A DNA stretch of 64,000 nucleotides, from positions 1,054,001 through 1,118,000 of the forward strand of contig JAEHOE010000008.1 in NCBI GenBank assembly GCA_016858145.1, given 5' to 3'. Both the position numbers and the translations under genes were made by a program. This document shows positions 22,065 to 33,463 of this stretch, one piece after another. The DNA comes from Edaphochlamys debaryana. Its lineage: Eukaryota > Chlorophyta > Chlorophyceae > Chlamydomonadales. The first letter of the stretch is position 1. Every line of letters starts with the position of its first letter. The notes under the pieces were generated by a model. That model ran no database searches, was not told where the DNA came from, and worked only from the letters and a program-made list of their open reading frames with translations.

Positions 22065-22529
22065 CGCTTGGCAGGAGCAAGTATTGGTAAATACAGTAGC
22101 ACAGCCTGCAGGAAGGGAGGAAACGGAAGACGGGAGGCACGGGCTGAGATGCCCGATAATGCTCACGGGTTTGCGTGTGACAGCTCACGGGCACGTGCTG
22201 GGGACGTCACAGGGCGTCTGCGTCACCCCGGAACATCCCCGACGGAGGCAGGAAGGGGTGGGGGCACGGAAGGCTCAGGCGCGTTGCTGGTGGTGGAACT
22301 GTGAGCAGGGGGAGGGGTGGGGGCGCGCGCAAGGGGCAAGAGTGGCGAGTCTTTAGAGGGACCTCGTGGTTGACGCCCAGGCGGGGAGCGAGGCTGGGGG
22401 GGGGGGCGCCGGGGGGAAGTGGGGAGTGGAAGGGCAGGGGAGCGTTGCCGTGCAGCGGTGCAGGCACAGTCGGCGGCACGCGTCGCAGCCATGCTTCCTT
22501 CCCGTGCCAGAAACACACACGTAGCAGTC
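22065..22529. promoter_or_regulatory. Divergent intergenic stretch
   Basis: Separates the head-to-head starts of the coiled-coil gene (22064, minus) and the F-box/LRR-like gene (about 22530, plus). It is G-rich on the plus strand around 22296-22440. No core promoter element is clear. Confidence 0.4.
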
Positions 22530-24806
22530 ATGGCTGCCTTAGGAGAGCTCGCAACGGGAGATCGCGCCATGACCACGTTAGCAGACGTGCTTTCCAACCT
22601 AGACGCCCATGCATGGCGTTTCTTGACCACAAACATCGCTAGAGACTCTCAGGCTGCGCTCGGCCCGGTGGGACGGGTCTGCCGAGCGCTGCGGGACGGC
22701 ATCGATTCGAGCTTGGGCTGCTCAGCCGCTCCAGCTCAAGCTTACCGAGAGGAGCTGCCCGCACCTCGCGAAAGGCAGCTGGATCGAGCGCTGGCCCAAC
22801 TGCGAAGAAGTTGAGCTGGTCTACGAGCTGTCCTGGGTCGGGCCCCAGCCATGGCGGGAGCTGGAGCCGGTCGCCCGTGCCCCTCTCGCCTCACGCCAGC
22901 GCTTCACCTCCCTCCAGGTCTCGCTTGCGCTTGAATTCCCCCACGGGCGGACTACCCCGCAAACGCCATTTCCGGTCTGCTGGTGGCCCTGCCGGGGCTC
23001 CGTAAGGTCGTGCTTGAGGGCAGCACGCCCCTTTCAAAGTCGGGCTCCGCGTGCCTCTACGGCGCCCTTGCAGCCCTCCCCCAACTCTCCACCCTCGTTC
23101 TCATGGGCTGCGGCTGCACCCTGCTCAGCTCTCGCGGCTACGCAGCTCTGGCCGCTCGCAGCCAGCTCACTCGACTCGTCATCGACCACCGCTTCCACCC
23201 CGCCTATGAGTACAAGCCCAACTACCGCAACGTGCAGCGCAGCAAGTACGAATCGTACGACTACGCTGAGTCACCGAAGTTGTGCCCGTACAACAACACG
23301 GCCGAAGTGTCCGCCATCCAGGCGCTCATCTCCCTGCGGAACGTGGTCATCATCGCCCACCCCCGCGCCGTCTCGCCACGGCACGTGCAGGCCCTCCTGG
23401 ACGCCCTGCCCCCCTCCGCCACCAGCCTCGCCGTCGCGGGTGTCCAGCACCGCTCCTACAGCCCCAACGCCAAAGCCGCCATTCCAGACCGCGGCTGCGA
23501 TTTCCTCATCGAATGGGACGGCCCCACGAAAACTCTGACCATCCGCTTCGAGCTGGCGGACGCCAAAGGCCTGGCCTGGCTTGCCTGGGGCGCACTCATG
23601 GAGTCCAGCCGCCTCTTCTCCTCGGGCCACCGCCTGGCCACGCTCCGTTTCGATGGCGTCATTGCGACGGAAAACGACTATGCCCACACGGCGGGGCTCG
23701 CGCAGCTCCGGCCTCTGGTGGGGCTGTGCGAGCGCGTGGAGGTGCGGGCCATGCGGCTGGGCGATGTGGGTCGGGACGGCGCGGAGGGGCTGGAGGCGGC
23801 TGTGGCGGTCCTGGGGATCCCGGAGCGGTTGGAGCTGGGCACCCAGGATGAGGAGCACCCGATCTGGCTGCCGTACGACAACCCGTGCGTGTGCCTGCGC
23901 GAGCCGGCTGCGGGCGTGGGGGACGCTGCGGACGGAGCAGAGCCGCAGCCGCAGCCGCCGGTGGGCCCCAGCACCGCTGTTGCGGAGTTCGTGCGGCGGC
24001 TGTGCAGCGGCGCGGCACGGCCCCTGCGGCGGGACCCGGACGGCGGTCGCAAGCACGCGAGGCCGATGCTGGTGCTGCGGGGCGAGTTGGCGAGCCGAGC
24101 GGCCGCAGGCCCGGCCCTGGCGCTCCGGGCCATGCAGCGGCTCGAGGCGGGGGGGCAGCGGGCGGCCGCGGCGGCGGGCGAGCGCAGGGCGCGTGGCAGG
24201 GGCGGCCGCCTCCGGACGTGTGTCAGGAGGTTCGTGCCGCTGCCCTCTGCCGGGGCGCTCCTGGTGGAGTGTGAGTCAGACAAGGCGGCGGAGCGGCTGA
24301 CAGCGGCCGCCGGGCTGGCGCTGCGGGCCGTGGGAGGCGGCGTCGAGGAGGGAGAGGGGAGCGATGGCGGCGCCACGGGGGCGGCGGGTGTGGACGTAAC
24401 GACTCACGCGGTGGAGAGCGGCCTGGGCATGGACCGGGGGCTGCCGGACCTCTCACGGGCAGTCGCTATCGAGGTGGGGCGGGTTGCCGCTGCGGCGTGG
24501 GCATCTCAGCATCCACGCGGATCCGCTGGCCCTTGCCCACCCGGTCAAAGGGTTCGGAGTGTCCCATCCTCATGGGCAGCCGGGTTCCGGTCTGGGCTTG
24601 TAGCTCCACTGGCTGACACCCTGGGCGCTGCTTGCTGCCCGCCGCCGTTCCTGCCCCATGGCCAGGTGCTGAAGGCGGTGTGGGATGGCACGGAGCCGCG
24701 GCTGAGCCGCAAGGAGCGGCTGCGGGGTGTGCTGCTGGTGTGGGACCAGCTGTGGACGCGCTTCGACGCCGCCAAGCGCCTGGACGGCAAGGCGGAGCAC
24801 CGTTGA
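22530..24806 (+). pseudogene. F-box/LRR-like protein gene with two compensating frame changes
   Basis: No introns are evident. The first frame starts MAALGELATGD and has an F-box-like segment (MTTLADVLSNLDAH, then LGPVGRVCRALRDG). Near 22717 the likely continuation moves to another frame (LQLKLTERSCPHL, WPNCEEVELVYELSW, SLQVSLALEFPHG). Near 22945 it moves back (DYPANAISGLLVALPGLRK). From there a long open frame runs to the TGA at 24804-24806, with LRR-like segments (ALAALPQLSTLVLMGCGC, ALAARSQLTRLVID). The total length is divisible by three, so the shifts cancel as one gained and one lost base. F-box/LRR proteins usually select substrates for SCF ubiquitin ligases; that role is inferred. Two base-calling errors or a mildly decayed gene explain the data equally well. 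The last 350 residues have no recognisable domain, and the true C-terminus is uncertain. Confidence 0.55.
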
Positions 24807-26486
24807 TGGGTCTTCGTAACGGGGCCGGGACCGGGCAGAGGAGGATGGTGGTGCATGTCCTGTGGGGAGGCGGCGACACTCAAGCAAGCGGCGCCGGCGT
24901 GTAGGGACTGAGCATGGCATGAAGAGGACCCAGGATGTTGTGCAGGACCGGCTGTTGTGTTCCGTCTGTTGTCTCAGTGCAGTTGCCATTGCTGGTTGTG
25001 AGCGGTTAGCTTGGCGGTTGAGGTGGAGGCTGGATTGGGCAGGCCACCAAGGAGTTGCGGGGGGCCAGATGTCCTGTAGAAGGCAGGCTCTGCCTTTGAG
25101 CGTAGGGTGGGTGGGCTGACTTGCAGCAGGAGGGTTGTTGCACCTCTGCAGCGTTAGACCTCATGCCCCTCCCCGCCTTCGGACCCCCCGCATATGGTAG
25201 AGGACCACGAAAGCTGCCGAATGACACTTTGTTGTACCAATTTGGCGGGGGACGGGGTGGGGTGGGTGGAAGGGCGGGGGGTTCAGGCAGGCGGACGCAC
25301 TGCACCGTTGACCGGCGCACGAGGCCATTGGGTGGTCCTCAGAGGCAATGGATTGTAACCGGGCACAGCAGCTGACATAGCTAGTACCCGGGGCATTCAG
25401 ACCATCGACCACTACCACAGGGAGCCGGCTTCTCTTCTGTCCAGCACATAGGTTACCGCAAACTCCAGCTCCGTTGTTCGCGGCCCCAGGCCAGTGCGGC
25501 CGTGCCCAGACTGCCCACAAGTTCATGGGCGCTTGGGCCCAGCTTGGTCCGCCCCAAAGCCAGAGGGCGATGCTGCCCTAGGGCCCAAACCTCACGGTGA
25601 TGCCTGAACTTTCACGGCTAAAGGCAGGGTAAAGGTTAGAGAGTTTGGGGTGCTCGCGGTGCCCCTGCCCTGGATCCCTGCATGGGCGAGGTGGATCCCT
25701 GCATGGGCGAGGGACTCCCTCAGCCCCTGACCGAACTGTTGAGAAGCAGTGGGCCCCAGGGGAAGCCCAGTCGCTTAGTCATGGGGGACGCGCCAGGACC
25801 TAGGCGCTACCCACAGCCAAAGGCTACCCAGGAGTGCCATGACCCTATGTCCATCAATGCCAGCTCATCCAGTAGGAGAGGCTATGTATGTCGGTTTTGG
25901 CGGGGCGTATACGGCGTAATTCCTGGTATTGGCTGCCTAAGGCGAAATCGAGGGGTTATCGGTGACGCACGCTCGTTGGGCCGCAAGCGCCGCCTGTAAG
26001 AGGAGCTAATGGAACTGACTAGGAATGCAGATGCACACGCACAATAGCTTGCCTGCTGCTGACGGGGTATAGCTGCCTTGCAGCCCTTGTCGATACAGAC
26101 ATGTGAAGAGACTCGCGACCGGCCAAAACTGCCCCGTTCCTTCCGCCGAGCAATCCAGTATGTATAGAACGCCGCCCTTGATACCAAGGACATCGGCTCT
26201 TTTGACGCCTCGTATATCCCGGCGACTCGACTTCCTCATCTGGTGAGGGCAAGTTCGAAAGTTGCGCGACCACGCCGACGCAGACAGAGCCCTAATGCTC
26301 ACTGGACAGCAGACACGTCGCTAGTATTCCACTTTGACCCTGACCCTGACCCGACTGCGACAAGCGACCGTGAGACGCGGACATTGACCAGCACCGAGCT
26401 TTCCTTCCACAGCGCCTCCAGCAGCAACCACGCCAAGCAGTGATACCATTAGATGTCACCTCGGTGCTAACTCGCTTGGGAAGACG
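24807..26486. other. Gene-free stretch
   Basis: 1.7 kb between the F-box/LRR-like gene and MYB. TGTAA motifs at 25354-25358 and 25995-25999 could end the upstream transcript. A perfect 21-base tandem repeat lies at 25671-25712. From about 25840 the sequence is less GC-rich and probably holds the MYB promoter. No gene is supported. Confidence 0.5.
25671..25712. repeat. 21-base unit, two perfect tandem copies
   Basis: TGGATCCCTGCATGGGCGAG plus a final G occurs twice back to back. No function is evident. Confidence 0.92.
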
Positions 26487-29400
26487 ATGCCCGTCTCGGC
26501 AAAGGTCGGTGCGAGGAATGCTACCGCCCGAGACGTCAGCCGTGGGCAAAACGCAGCATTCGCCTACCTGCAGAGCGGTGCCCCATGGACCGATGACGAG
26601 GACGCTCTTCTAGCGCAGTATCAGGTGCGAGGGGAGCCGTTACAAGTGCGCGAGCAAAATGGCGGGAAAGCAACGCGCGACGCTAACTGTGCGGTTTCTC
26701 GCCCTCCTCAGGCCGTGTATGGCAACAAGTGGTCACAAGTTAGCCAGCATATACCGGGGCGCAATGGCCAGCAGTGTGCCCAGCGCTGGCGGCACAAGGT
26801 GCGTCGCGGTCGTCACGCAGTTTCGGCGCTGCCGCGCTTACTGACCAGTGTCGCTTTCGGCAACTGCAGGTTAACCCAAATATCGTTCGGGATAAGTGGA
26901 CTGCGGAGGAGGACAGGTGCGTGAGTGCGAACACTAGCGATGCCGACGGCGCCGTCGGTAGCAGCAGGGCGAAGCGAGCACCCGCTTCCCGAGTCGAAGC
27001 GCTCGTCACGCAATACCTGCGACTGCCATGCTTTCGGCCGTGTCGTCCATGAGGGTGGCGGCCGTCGCAGCCGACCCCTGTCGGCCTTATCGTCCTCACC
27101 GCACCCTTCACCTCGCGCCCCACGCCCTCTGCCCCAGTGTCTTGGTCAAGCTGGTGGGGGAGCTGGGCGTCGGCAAGTGGGCCACGGTAGCACGCCACCT
27201 GCCGGGCCGCACTGACCAGCAGTGCATGGGCCGATGGCGGCGGCACCTGGACCCCCAAATCAGCAAGGTGGGGTGCGCGAAGGGGCGAGGGGCAGGGGCC
27301 CAGACCCAGCCACGAGTTTAACTCCATGCCCCTTGCCCTGTGACTCGAGCCGACTCCCCGTCCTGTGACGCTCCGTAACCGTCCATGCGTGGCTCTGCGG
27401 CCCCTCTCAGGACGCGTGGAGCCCGGCGGAGGATGCCAAGCTGCAGTCGCTACACGAGCAGCTCGGGTGCTGCTGGTCGCAGATCGCCAAGGTCATGGGC
27501 AACCGCACCCCGCAGCAGTGCCGCGGGCGCTGGTGCATCATGACCGGCGGGGGCCACAACAAAGCCAAGGTGAGCAGCTGTAGCGGGCGGGCCAGGGCAA
27601 AGCGGCGGGCAACGGCGACGCTTCACGCGTGGGGAAGCTAGTGAGGCGAAGCCAAGCCTGGGTGCTGACTCCTCAATGCATTGCTCCCTGCAGGCCGCAT
27701 CCTCCCCAGTCGGGCCGCGGACGCCCCACCCGACGCGCAGCAGCCGCCGGGGAGTCGGCGCAACCGCTGTGGCCGCAGCTGCGGCCGCTCGCCAGGCCTG
27801 CCCCTCGACCGTCACGCGTCGAGGGGCCGTCGCTGCAGCCCCAACGGAGGTCCCGGACATGCCAGCTGCCGGACAGGCGACGGAGGCAGCCCAGCCCCCA
27901 ACGGTCCAGCAGGCGCGCCGCACGCGCACGCGCTCGGGCCCAAGGCCCAGCGCAGCGGCGACGCTTGAGCTTCCGCCGCCGACTGCAGTCCGGCCGGACC
28001 GTCCCAGGCGGGTAGTGGGGCGGCGGGCGGCCTCCAGTCTGCAGCAGCTGGAGGAGGAGGACGAGGACGAGGAGGAACCGCGAGAAGGGGCCGAAGAGGA
28101 GGGCCAGGACAGTGACCGGGAGGCTGAGTCGGCCGAGGAGGACGCCGAGCCCGCTGAGGAGGCTGGCGACGAGGCGGCCGCGGGCCCGTCCTCCTGCATC
28201 CGACGAGGTGGGCCTGGCGCGGGCTTTCCTAGATGTGGGGCAGTTAGTCAGGGGTCGATGCCATCCGAACGCCTCACTCGGTCACCTTCAGGCTTGCTCA
28301 GGGGTCCAGATATCTCGAACGCCACACGTTGCTAACCCTACCCGGCCTGCTCTGCCGCTGGGTCTACACGTTCACAGGCCGCGTCCTTCTGGGCCTGCGC
28401 GTCGTCACCTTCCGCACCCGCCCCCGGTCTACCCGCACGAGACCCCGAGGGCGTGTCACGGCTATCCGGCCCGTGCCCTCGACCTCCGCCTCCCCACCGC
28501 CGCCGCCGGTGCCCGCGGCCCGCGCCGGCTGCCGCACGCGTGCTGCGCGTGCGCGGCTGAGCGCCGCCGCCGCTGCGGTGGCCCTACTGTCGCCTCCTCG
28601 CACCAGCCTCTCCCTGTGTCTCTCCCAAGACATGGACGAGGCAGTTATGCTCCAGGGCCTGCTCGAGGACGACGATGGCGAGCAGGCCGCCGCGCTCGAA
28701 CCCGCACGAGCGCCCTGCGCCGAAGGCGCTGCCGCGGGCTGCGATACGCCCCGCAGCGCGGACGTCAGCGCGCCGTTCGCCGGCGATGCGGCAGAGCAGG
28801 AGGCACGGGCGGAGCCGGAGGCGGATGAGGCGCAGGAGCAGGGCGGCGAGGGCACGGGGCCGCAGCTGAGGCGCAGCATGCGATGTCGGGCCAACACGCG
28901 ATCTGGCGCCAGCGGCGGTACCGGCAGCTCGGGCCGGTCCGCTGGCAGGTCTGGCTCAGGCAGCGGGCGGCAGGGCCGCAGCGGGGCCGGCGGCAGCACG
29001 GTGGACTCAGAGGCTGGCTGCGGCGGCAGCCGTCAGTCGGCGGGAAGAACGGTCGACGCTCCCTCAGGTGAGAACCTTTGCCTGGCGCTTGCTCTCCGAG
29101 TCTGCGTTTGCAGTGCCTTGGGTTGCAGCCCCATGCCTTCTTTCTCACGGCCCGTCGTCCCTTGGCCCCTGTCCTCCCCTGCAGAGGAGGTGCACAGCCA
29201 CGCCACCGGCTCGCCCCGCAAGACCCGCAGCGGCCGCTGCTACTTCGCGCTCACAGCCAGCGCCGCCGCCACCAGCACCGGGACACCGCGGCGGCGAAGG
29301 CAGCGCACGCCGCCGGCCTCCCAGTCCGCCGGCCAAGACCCCAACGGCGCCGGCTCGTCTGAGGCCGCCCCGGCAACCTCCACTGCCGCTGACGGCGACG

Positions 29401-32058
29401 CCAACGCCGCCGGCCCATCCGGGCAACACGCTGGATCGGCGGCGGCGGTCCCGGGCCCCTCTCGGCGCGCCAGCAGGGCAGGCGAGGCTGCGCGGGCTGA
29501 CGAGGCGGCGGTCCCGCGGCCCATGCTGTCTGACGACGACGAGAGCAGCAGCGAGAGCGTCGAGGCGGGCCCGGCGGCGACCCCTCCAGGCGGGGCAGCG
29601 GCCGCCGCTGGCCCTGCGCAGCCCGAAATGGCCAGCCCGCCGCTGCAGCTGCAGATCCCCCAGGAGCAGGTCCTGGACGCCCTCTTGCCAGGATCGGGCC
29701 GGTCCTCGTTCGGACTGCCCGACGCCGCCGCCGGCCATGCCTCGCCCGCGCCCGGCGACCAGCCCCTCGACTGGCAGCAGGTGGTGGGCTCGCCGCCCAC
29801 AAGCTCGCTCCTGGCCCTGCTGCATGCCGGTGAGCATTCATCAGCCTCTTCTGCTTAGCCCACCTCACAATTACAATAAGTCCGGCTTGCAGTCCCGATT
29901 AGCCCTTGATGCGCAGGCATCATCCTGCTGCTGGCATCCATGTTGACCTGTGCCTGCGCCGTATTTGACCTGCCCTTCTGACTCTGTTCTGGCCCTTGAC
30001 CACCTCCCCTCCCCAGGCCTGCTCAACACGCCGACCGGCACGCCCGGCCCCAGCCCCGGCCCCGCCGCTCTGCGCGCCCCTGTGCCGGCGGGCATGCCCC
30101 AGGTCACGCCTGGCTGCTCCAACGGATGGTCCGACGTGCCGCCGCTGTCCTGGTCCGAGTGGCGCAAGGTCAACGGCGGCTTCGGCGTCATGACGGCCAA
30201 GGCCCTGGAGCAGGCGCCCGGGGCCGGAACGCCGGACAACACGCGCGTTGCCTCGCGCACGGCTGGCGTGCAGGGTGAGCTGAGCTGGCCTTGTCATGTT
30301 CCCGTGGGCTGGAACAGCTTGCCTGTGCTGTTGTTAGCTGCGCGCTGCTCCTCTGCCTCGTGTGTAGCAGCCATAGGACTACCCCGCAATACTTGCGTGT
30401 CTTGACACCCGCTTGCCTTCGCAGGGGCCACCACGCACGCTGCCGAGGAGACCCCGCGGCGAGACATGTTTGTGCGCCACCTCTCCCTCACGGCTGCCGG
30501 CACGTCCACGGCAGCAGCTTCGGTCGCCATGCTGGAGGGGCGAGGTGAGCCTTGCCTGTGTCACTTGCCTTCCCCGTTGTACCCTGTCCGTCCGACTTGC
30601 TTGATTACTTGCCCGCCTGAACCTTCCTCAAGTCCTGCCCTCCAGCTCATCTCTCACCTCCCTCCCCCATCCAGCTCATCTCCTCCCCCTGCCCCTCCCC
30701 CCTTTCTATGCTGCAGGGCACATCGAGCAAGATGACGGCGAGGGCCACGGCGAGGGCACCGGGCGGCTGTCGTCAGGCGCGCGCTCCGTCCTGGTCTCAC
30801 CCAGCGGCTCCGTCCACAGCCAGTCCCGGCCGCGTCGCAGCGCAACGCGTCGGGCCTCCGCCGACGAAGTCATCCTGGAACGAGATGTGCACATGCGCCT
30901 GGCTGGCGTCAGCACCGGCCCAGGAGGCGTCTGCGAGGGCGTGGCGCCCCGCCCCTTCTCCGCCCTCGCGTCGGCCATGCTCGTGGGCTGCAGCCCCCGC
31001 CACGGGCACCATGCCAGCGCGGACGCCGCGGCGCTCCCTGACTTCTGCAGCCCCAGCAAGCGCCTGCGCATGGCCGCGTCCGAGCCCGGCGCGGCGGCCG
31101 CGGCGTGCGGGGCCTCCACCGCCGCGCCGCTGTCGGCGGTGGGAGCAAGCAACGACGCGGGGCCGTCGGCGCCCGTCGCGGTACCGTCGAGGGCTGCGGT
31201 GGGCTCAAGGCTGGGCGCCGGCGCATTCGGGCTAAGCACGTCAGCGGGTGCCGCCAGGCCACCAGGTGAGGCAGCACACGGTACTCAAGCCAGCAGGGCC
31301 TGACTCTAGCTGTCCACCCCCAACATGTGAGCAACAACCTTACACCCTGTCTCTCCCCGTGTGTGGTGGGTCCCCCCGCAGCCACCCTACTCGACAACCT
31401 GCCGCCCAACCTGCGGTCCTGGCGAGACCCGGCGCCGCAGTCGTCTCTCATGTCCCGCCTGCAGCAGCTCGAGTCCGCCTGCCCCACCGTCAAGGCCGAG
31501 CCCGGCGCCTCCCTCCCGGCGCTACCCCCGCTGCCGGCCATGACAACCTCAAGCACCCTGTCGCCAGCCGCTCCGTTGATGGCGGGCGCGATGCCGGTCC
31601 AGCTCATGGCCATGCCACCAGCCGCAGCCCTGCCCCAGCCGCGGCCGCTGCCGGTGCCGCCGGCGCCCCAGATACCAATACCGCCCGCCCTGGCGCGGGC
31701 CCTCATGCCGCCTCCGTCGTCGAGAGCACGGCAGCTGTCGACGCAGGGCCTGGCGCCGCTGCCACCGCCGCCTCCCCTCCCAGCGCTGCCCTTCAGCGTG
31801 CTGGCTCCGGCGCCAGGGGGCGGCGGCGGACAAGACACGGGCATGGGCGAGGCCTCGTCCGCAGGGGTCGCTCCCCTAAGTTTCGGCACCATCTCCACAC
31901 AGGGCCAGATGGTGACCCGAGGACACATGACTCTTCCGACGTTGGCCCTGCCCAAGCCTCCGGGAGGGCCACAGCAGCGGCCGATGACGTCGCTCTTCCC
32001 TGTCCTGACAATCAGCAGCTTCAATGCCGGAAAGGAGAACAGCGAGAGCTTTCACTAG
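26487..32058 (+). CDS. Three-repeat MYB transcription factor (MYB3R class)
   Basis: Twelve exons: 26487-26624, 26712-26798, 26870-26916, 27138-27267, 27411-27569, 27694-28207, 28378-29067, 29185-29829, 30017-30274, 30425-30544, 30717-31265 and 31382-32058. Phases close to 1,337 residues. Three MYB repeats follow each other: R1 APWTDDEDALLAQYQ...WSQVSQHIPGRNGQQCAQRW; R2 DKWTAEED...GKWATVARHLPGRTDQQC; R3 DAWSPAEDAKLQSLHEQLG...CCWSQIAKVMGNRTPQQC. The repeat tryptophans and the QQC recognition helices are intact, so DNA binding is expected. R1R2R3 proteins in plants and animals control G2/M genes; a cell-cycle role is inferred from the class. The remaining 1,150 residues are disordered, with acidic runs and Ser/Pro/Ala-rich stretches and only one ordered-looking segment (DVPPLSWSEWRKVNGGFG). 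The C-terminus ends FNAGKENSESFH, with a KEN box. Exon 7 may start later than modelled. Confidence 0.9.
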
Positions 32059-33463
32059 CGCAGCGCACCAGCACCAGGGGCATTGCACGGCATTTGCGTT
32101 TATCCACTTTCCTCTATCTAGATTCTAGATTCGTTTTGCGGTTGTGGCTTGGACGTTTGAGGCCTGACGGCGCTGTGGCTGACGCGGGGCGGGGGTGTAG
32201 CGTGCGCGTGCGTGCGTACGCTGCGCCCCCTTTTTCCCGCCGCGGGCCTAGTTGGACACCATTTCGTTGCTGGGAACCCTTAGTAGTTGCTTCTGATTCA
32301 TGCGCTGATTGTACGTTCTTGCGGAGCACGGTAAGCACTTGCGGGATTGGACGTCTTGTGGGTCCGTTGGCGTGACCTGAACTCAAAGGCACGGGGGGAA
32401 CTTGTTGTCCCGCTTACCTGGCCGTTTCTCTCATCCCTAAAGCAGCCCCAAGCACTTTTACGCCTTTGAGGGCTTGTACATTCTCCTATCTGGGCAGTGT
32501 GCCTCTTCTGTCTTCTCTCTACCTAGCTTCTCAGCTCTGTGCTGCTTCCTCTAGTTCTGGGTTGACGGCCTCCCCTGGCTAATATGATAGTTTGGGATTT
32601 TGCTGAAGGGGGGATGGTCTTTGAGAACGTTGTCCAAGGTCCAAGCATACCGGTATGTAACCCTTGCTTAAGCTGTGCCACGAAGCCTCTGTCGCTGTTG
32701 CCCTGACCCGGCATTCCGATGAAGGATGGTAAGGACGGTGTTGACGGGGTGCCTCCCTGTAGGGCAGTGGCTTGGGACCACGAGAGTAATGGGAAGCATG
32801 AGATAAGCAGTGGCTGCGAGTGACTACAGGGACTCGCTGCCTTGGTAGGGAGGGCACAGGGTTGGGCTCAATCACACCTGTGCCCCCATGCACCCTGCCC
32901 CAGCTGCCCCGAGTCTGCAGCCTCTGCGAGAGGTTCAGCCGAGTTCCCGTACGCCGTCCCGCTGTGCCACCCCAACCTGCCCCAACTCGGTCCTCGGGCT
33001 GCTTTCCCTGATGCCCTCCCCCTGTGTAAGCCTACCCTGTGCCGTACGCATTGCAACTCCCCCAGAGCGCAACGGACTGCAAGCGGCTCACCCTCTTGCA
33101 GGACAAATCCTTCCTCCTGGCCCTCGTCCGTCGTCACTTCCCCCACACCCCTCTCATGGCTCTCAGCTCTCACTCCACACACTAGCCTGCATGACGCCAG
33201 CGGCCTATTCCTTCAACCTGTGAGGCTCTCTGACCAAGGCGTGGTCAAGCTTTTTGCGGGGCCGTGCGGGGCCGGGGACCGCCGGTCAACTCTTGCGTGT
33301 CCTCCATGTACGGAAGTCGCTGGCGCTTCCGCGTGTGCCTAGCACCCACGAGGCTGCTCTCACTGCTTCCGTGCGATAGCCCACATAGCTTAGCGACTGA
33401 GATGGGCGGCACAGCTTGAGGACTGGACAAGCAACGGACATTGTTGCGCGTTTGTCGGCAGAA
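32059..33463. other. Gene-free stretch between MYB and SEC31
   Basis: 1.4 kb. The left part is probably the MYB 3' untranslated region, AT-richer than average; a TGTAA at 32656-32660 lies 598 bases past the stop. The right part should hold the SEC31 promoter. No reading frame here is supported. Confidence 0.5.

Noticed and set aside
23271..24376. Long minus-strand frames over the F-box/LRR-like gene
   Set aside because: No domain is visible, while the plus strand shows LRR-like repeats.
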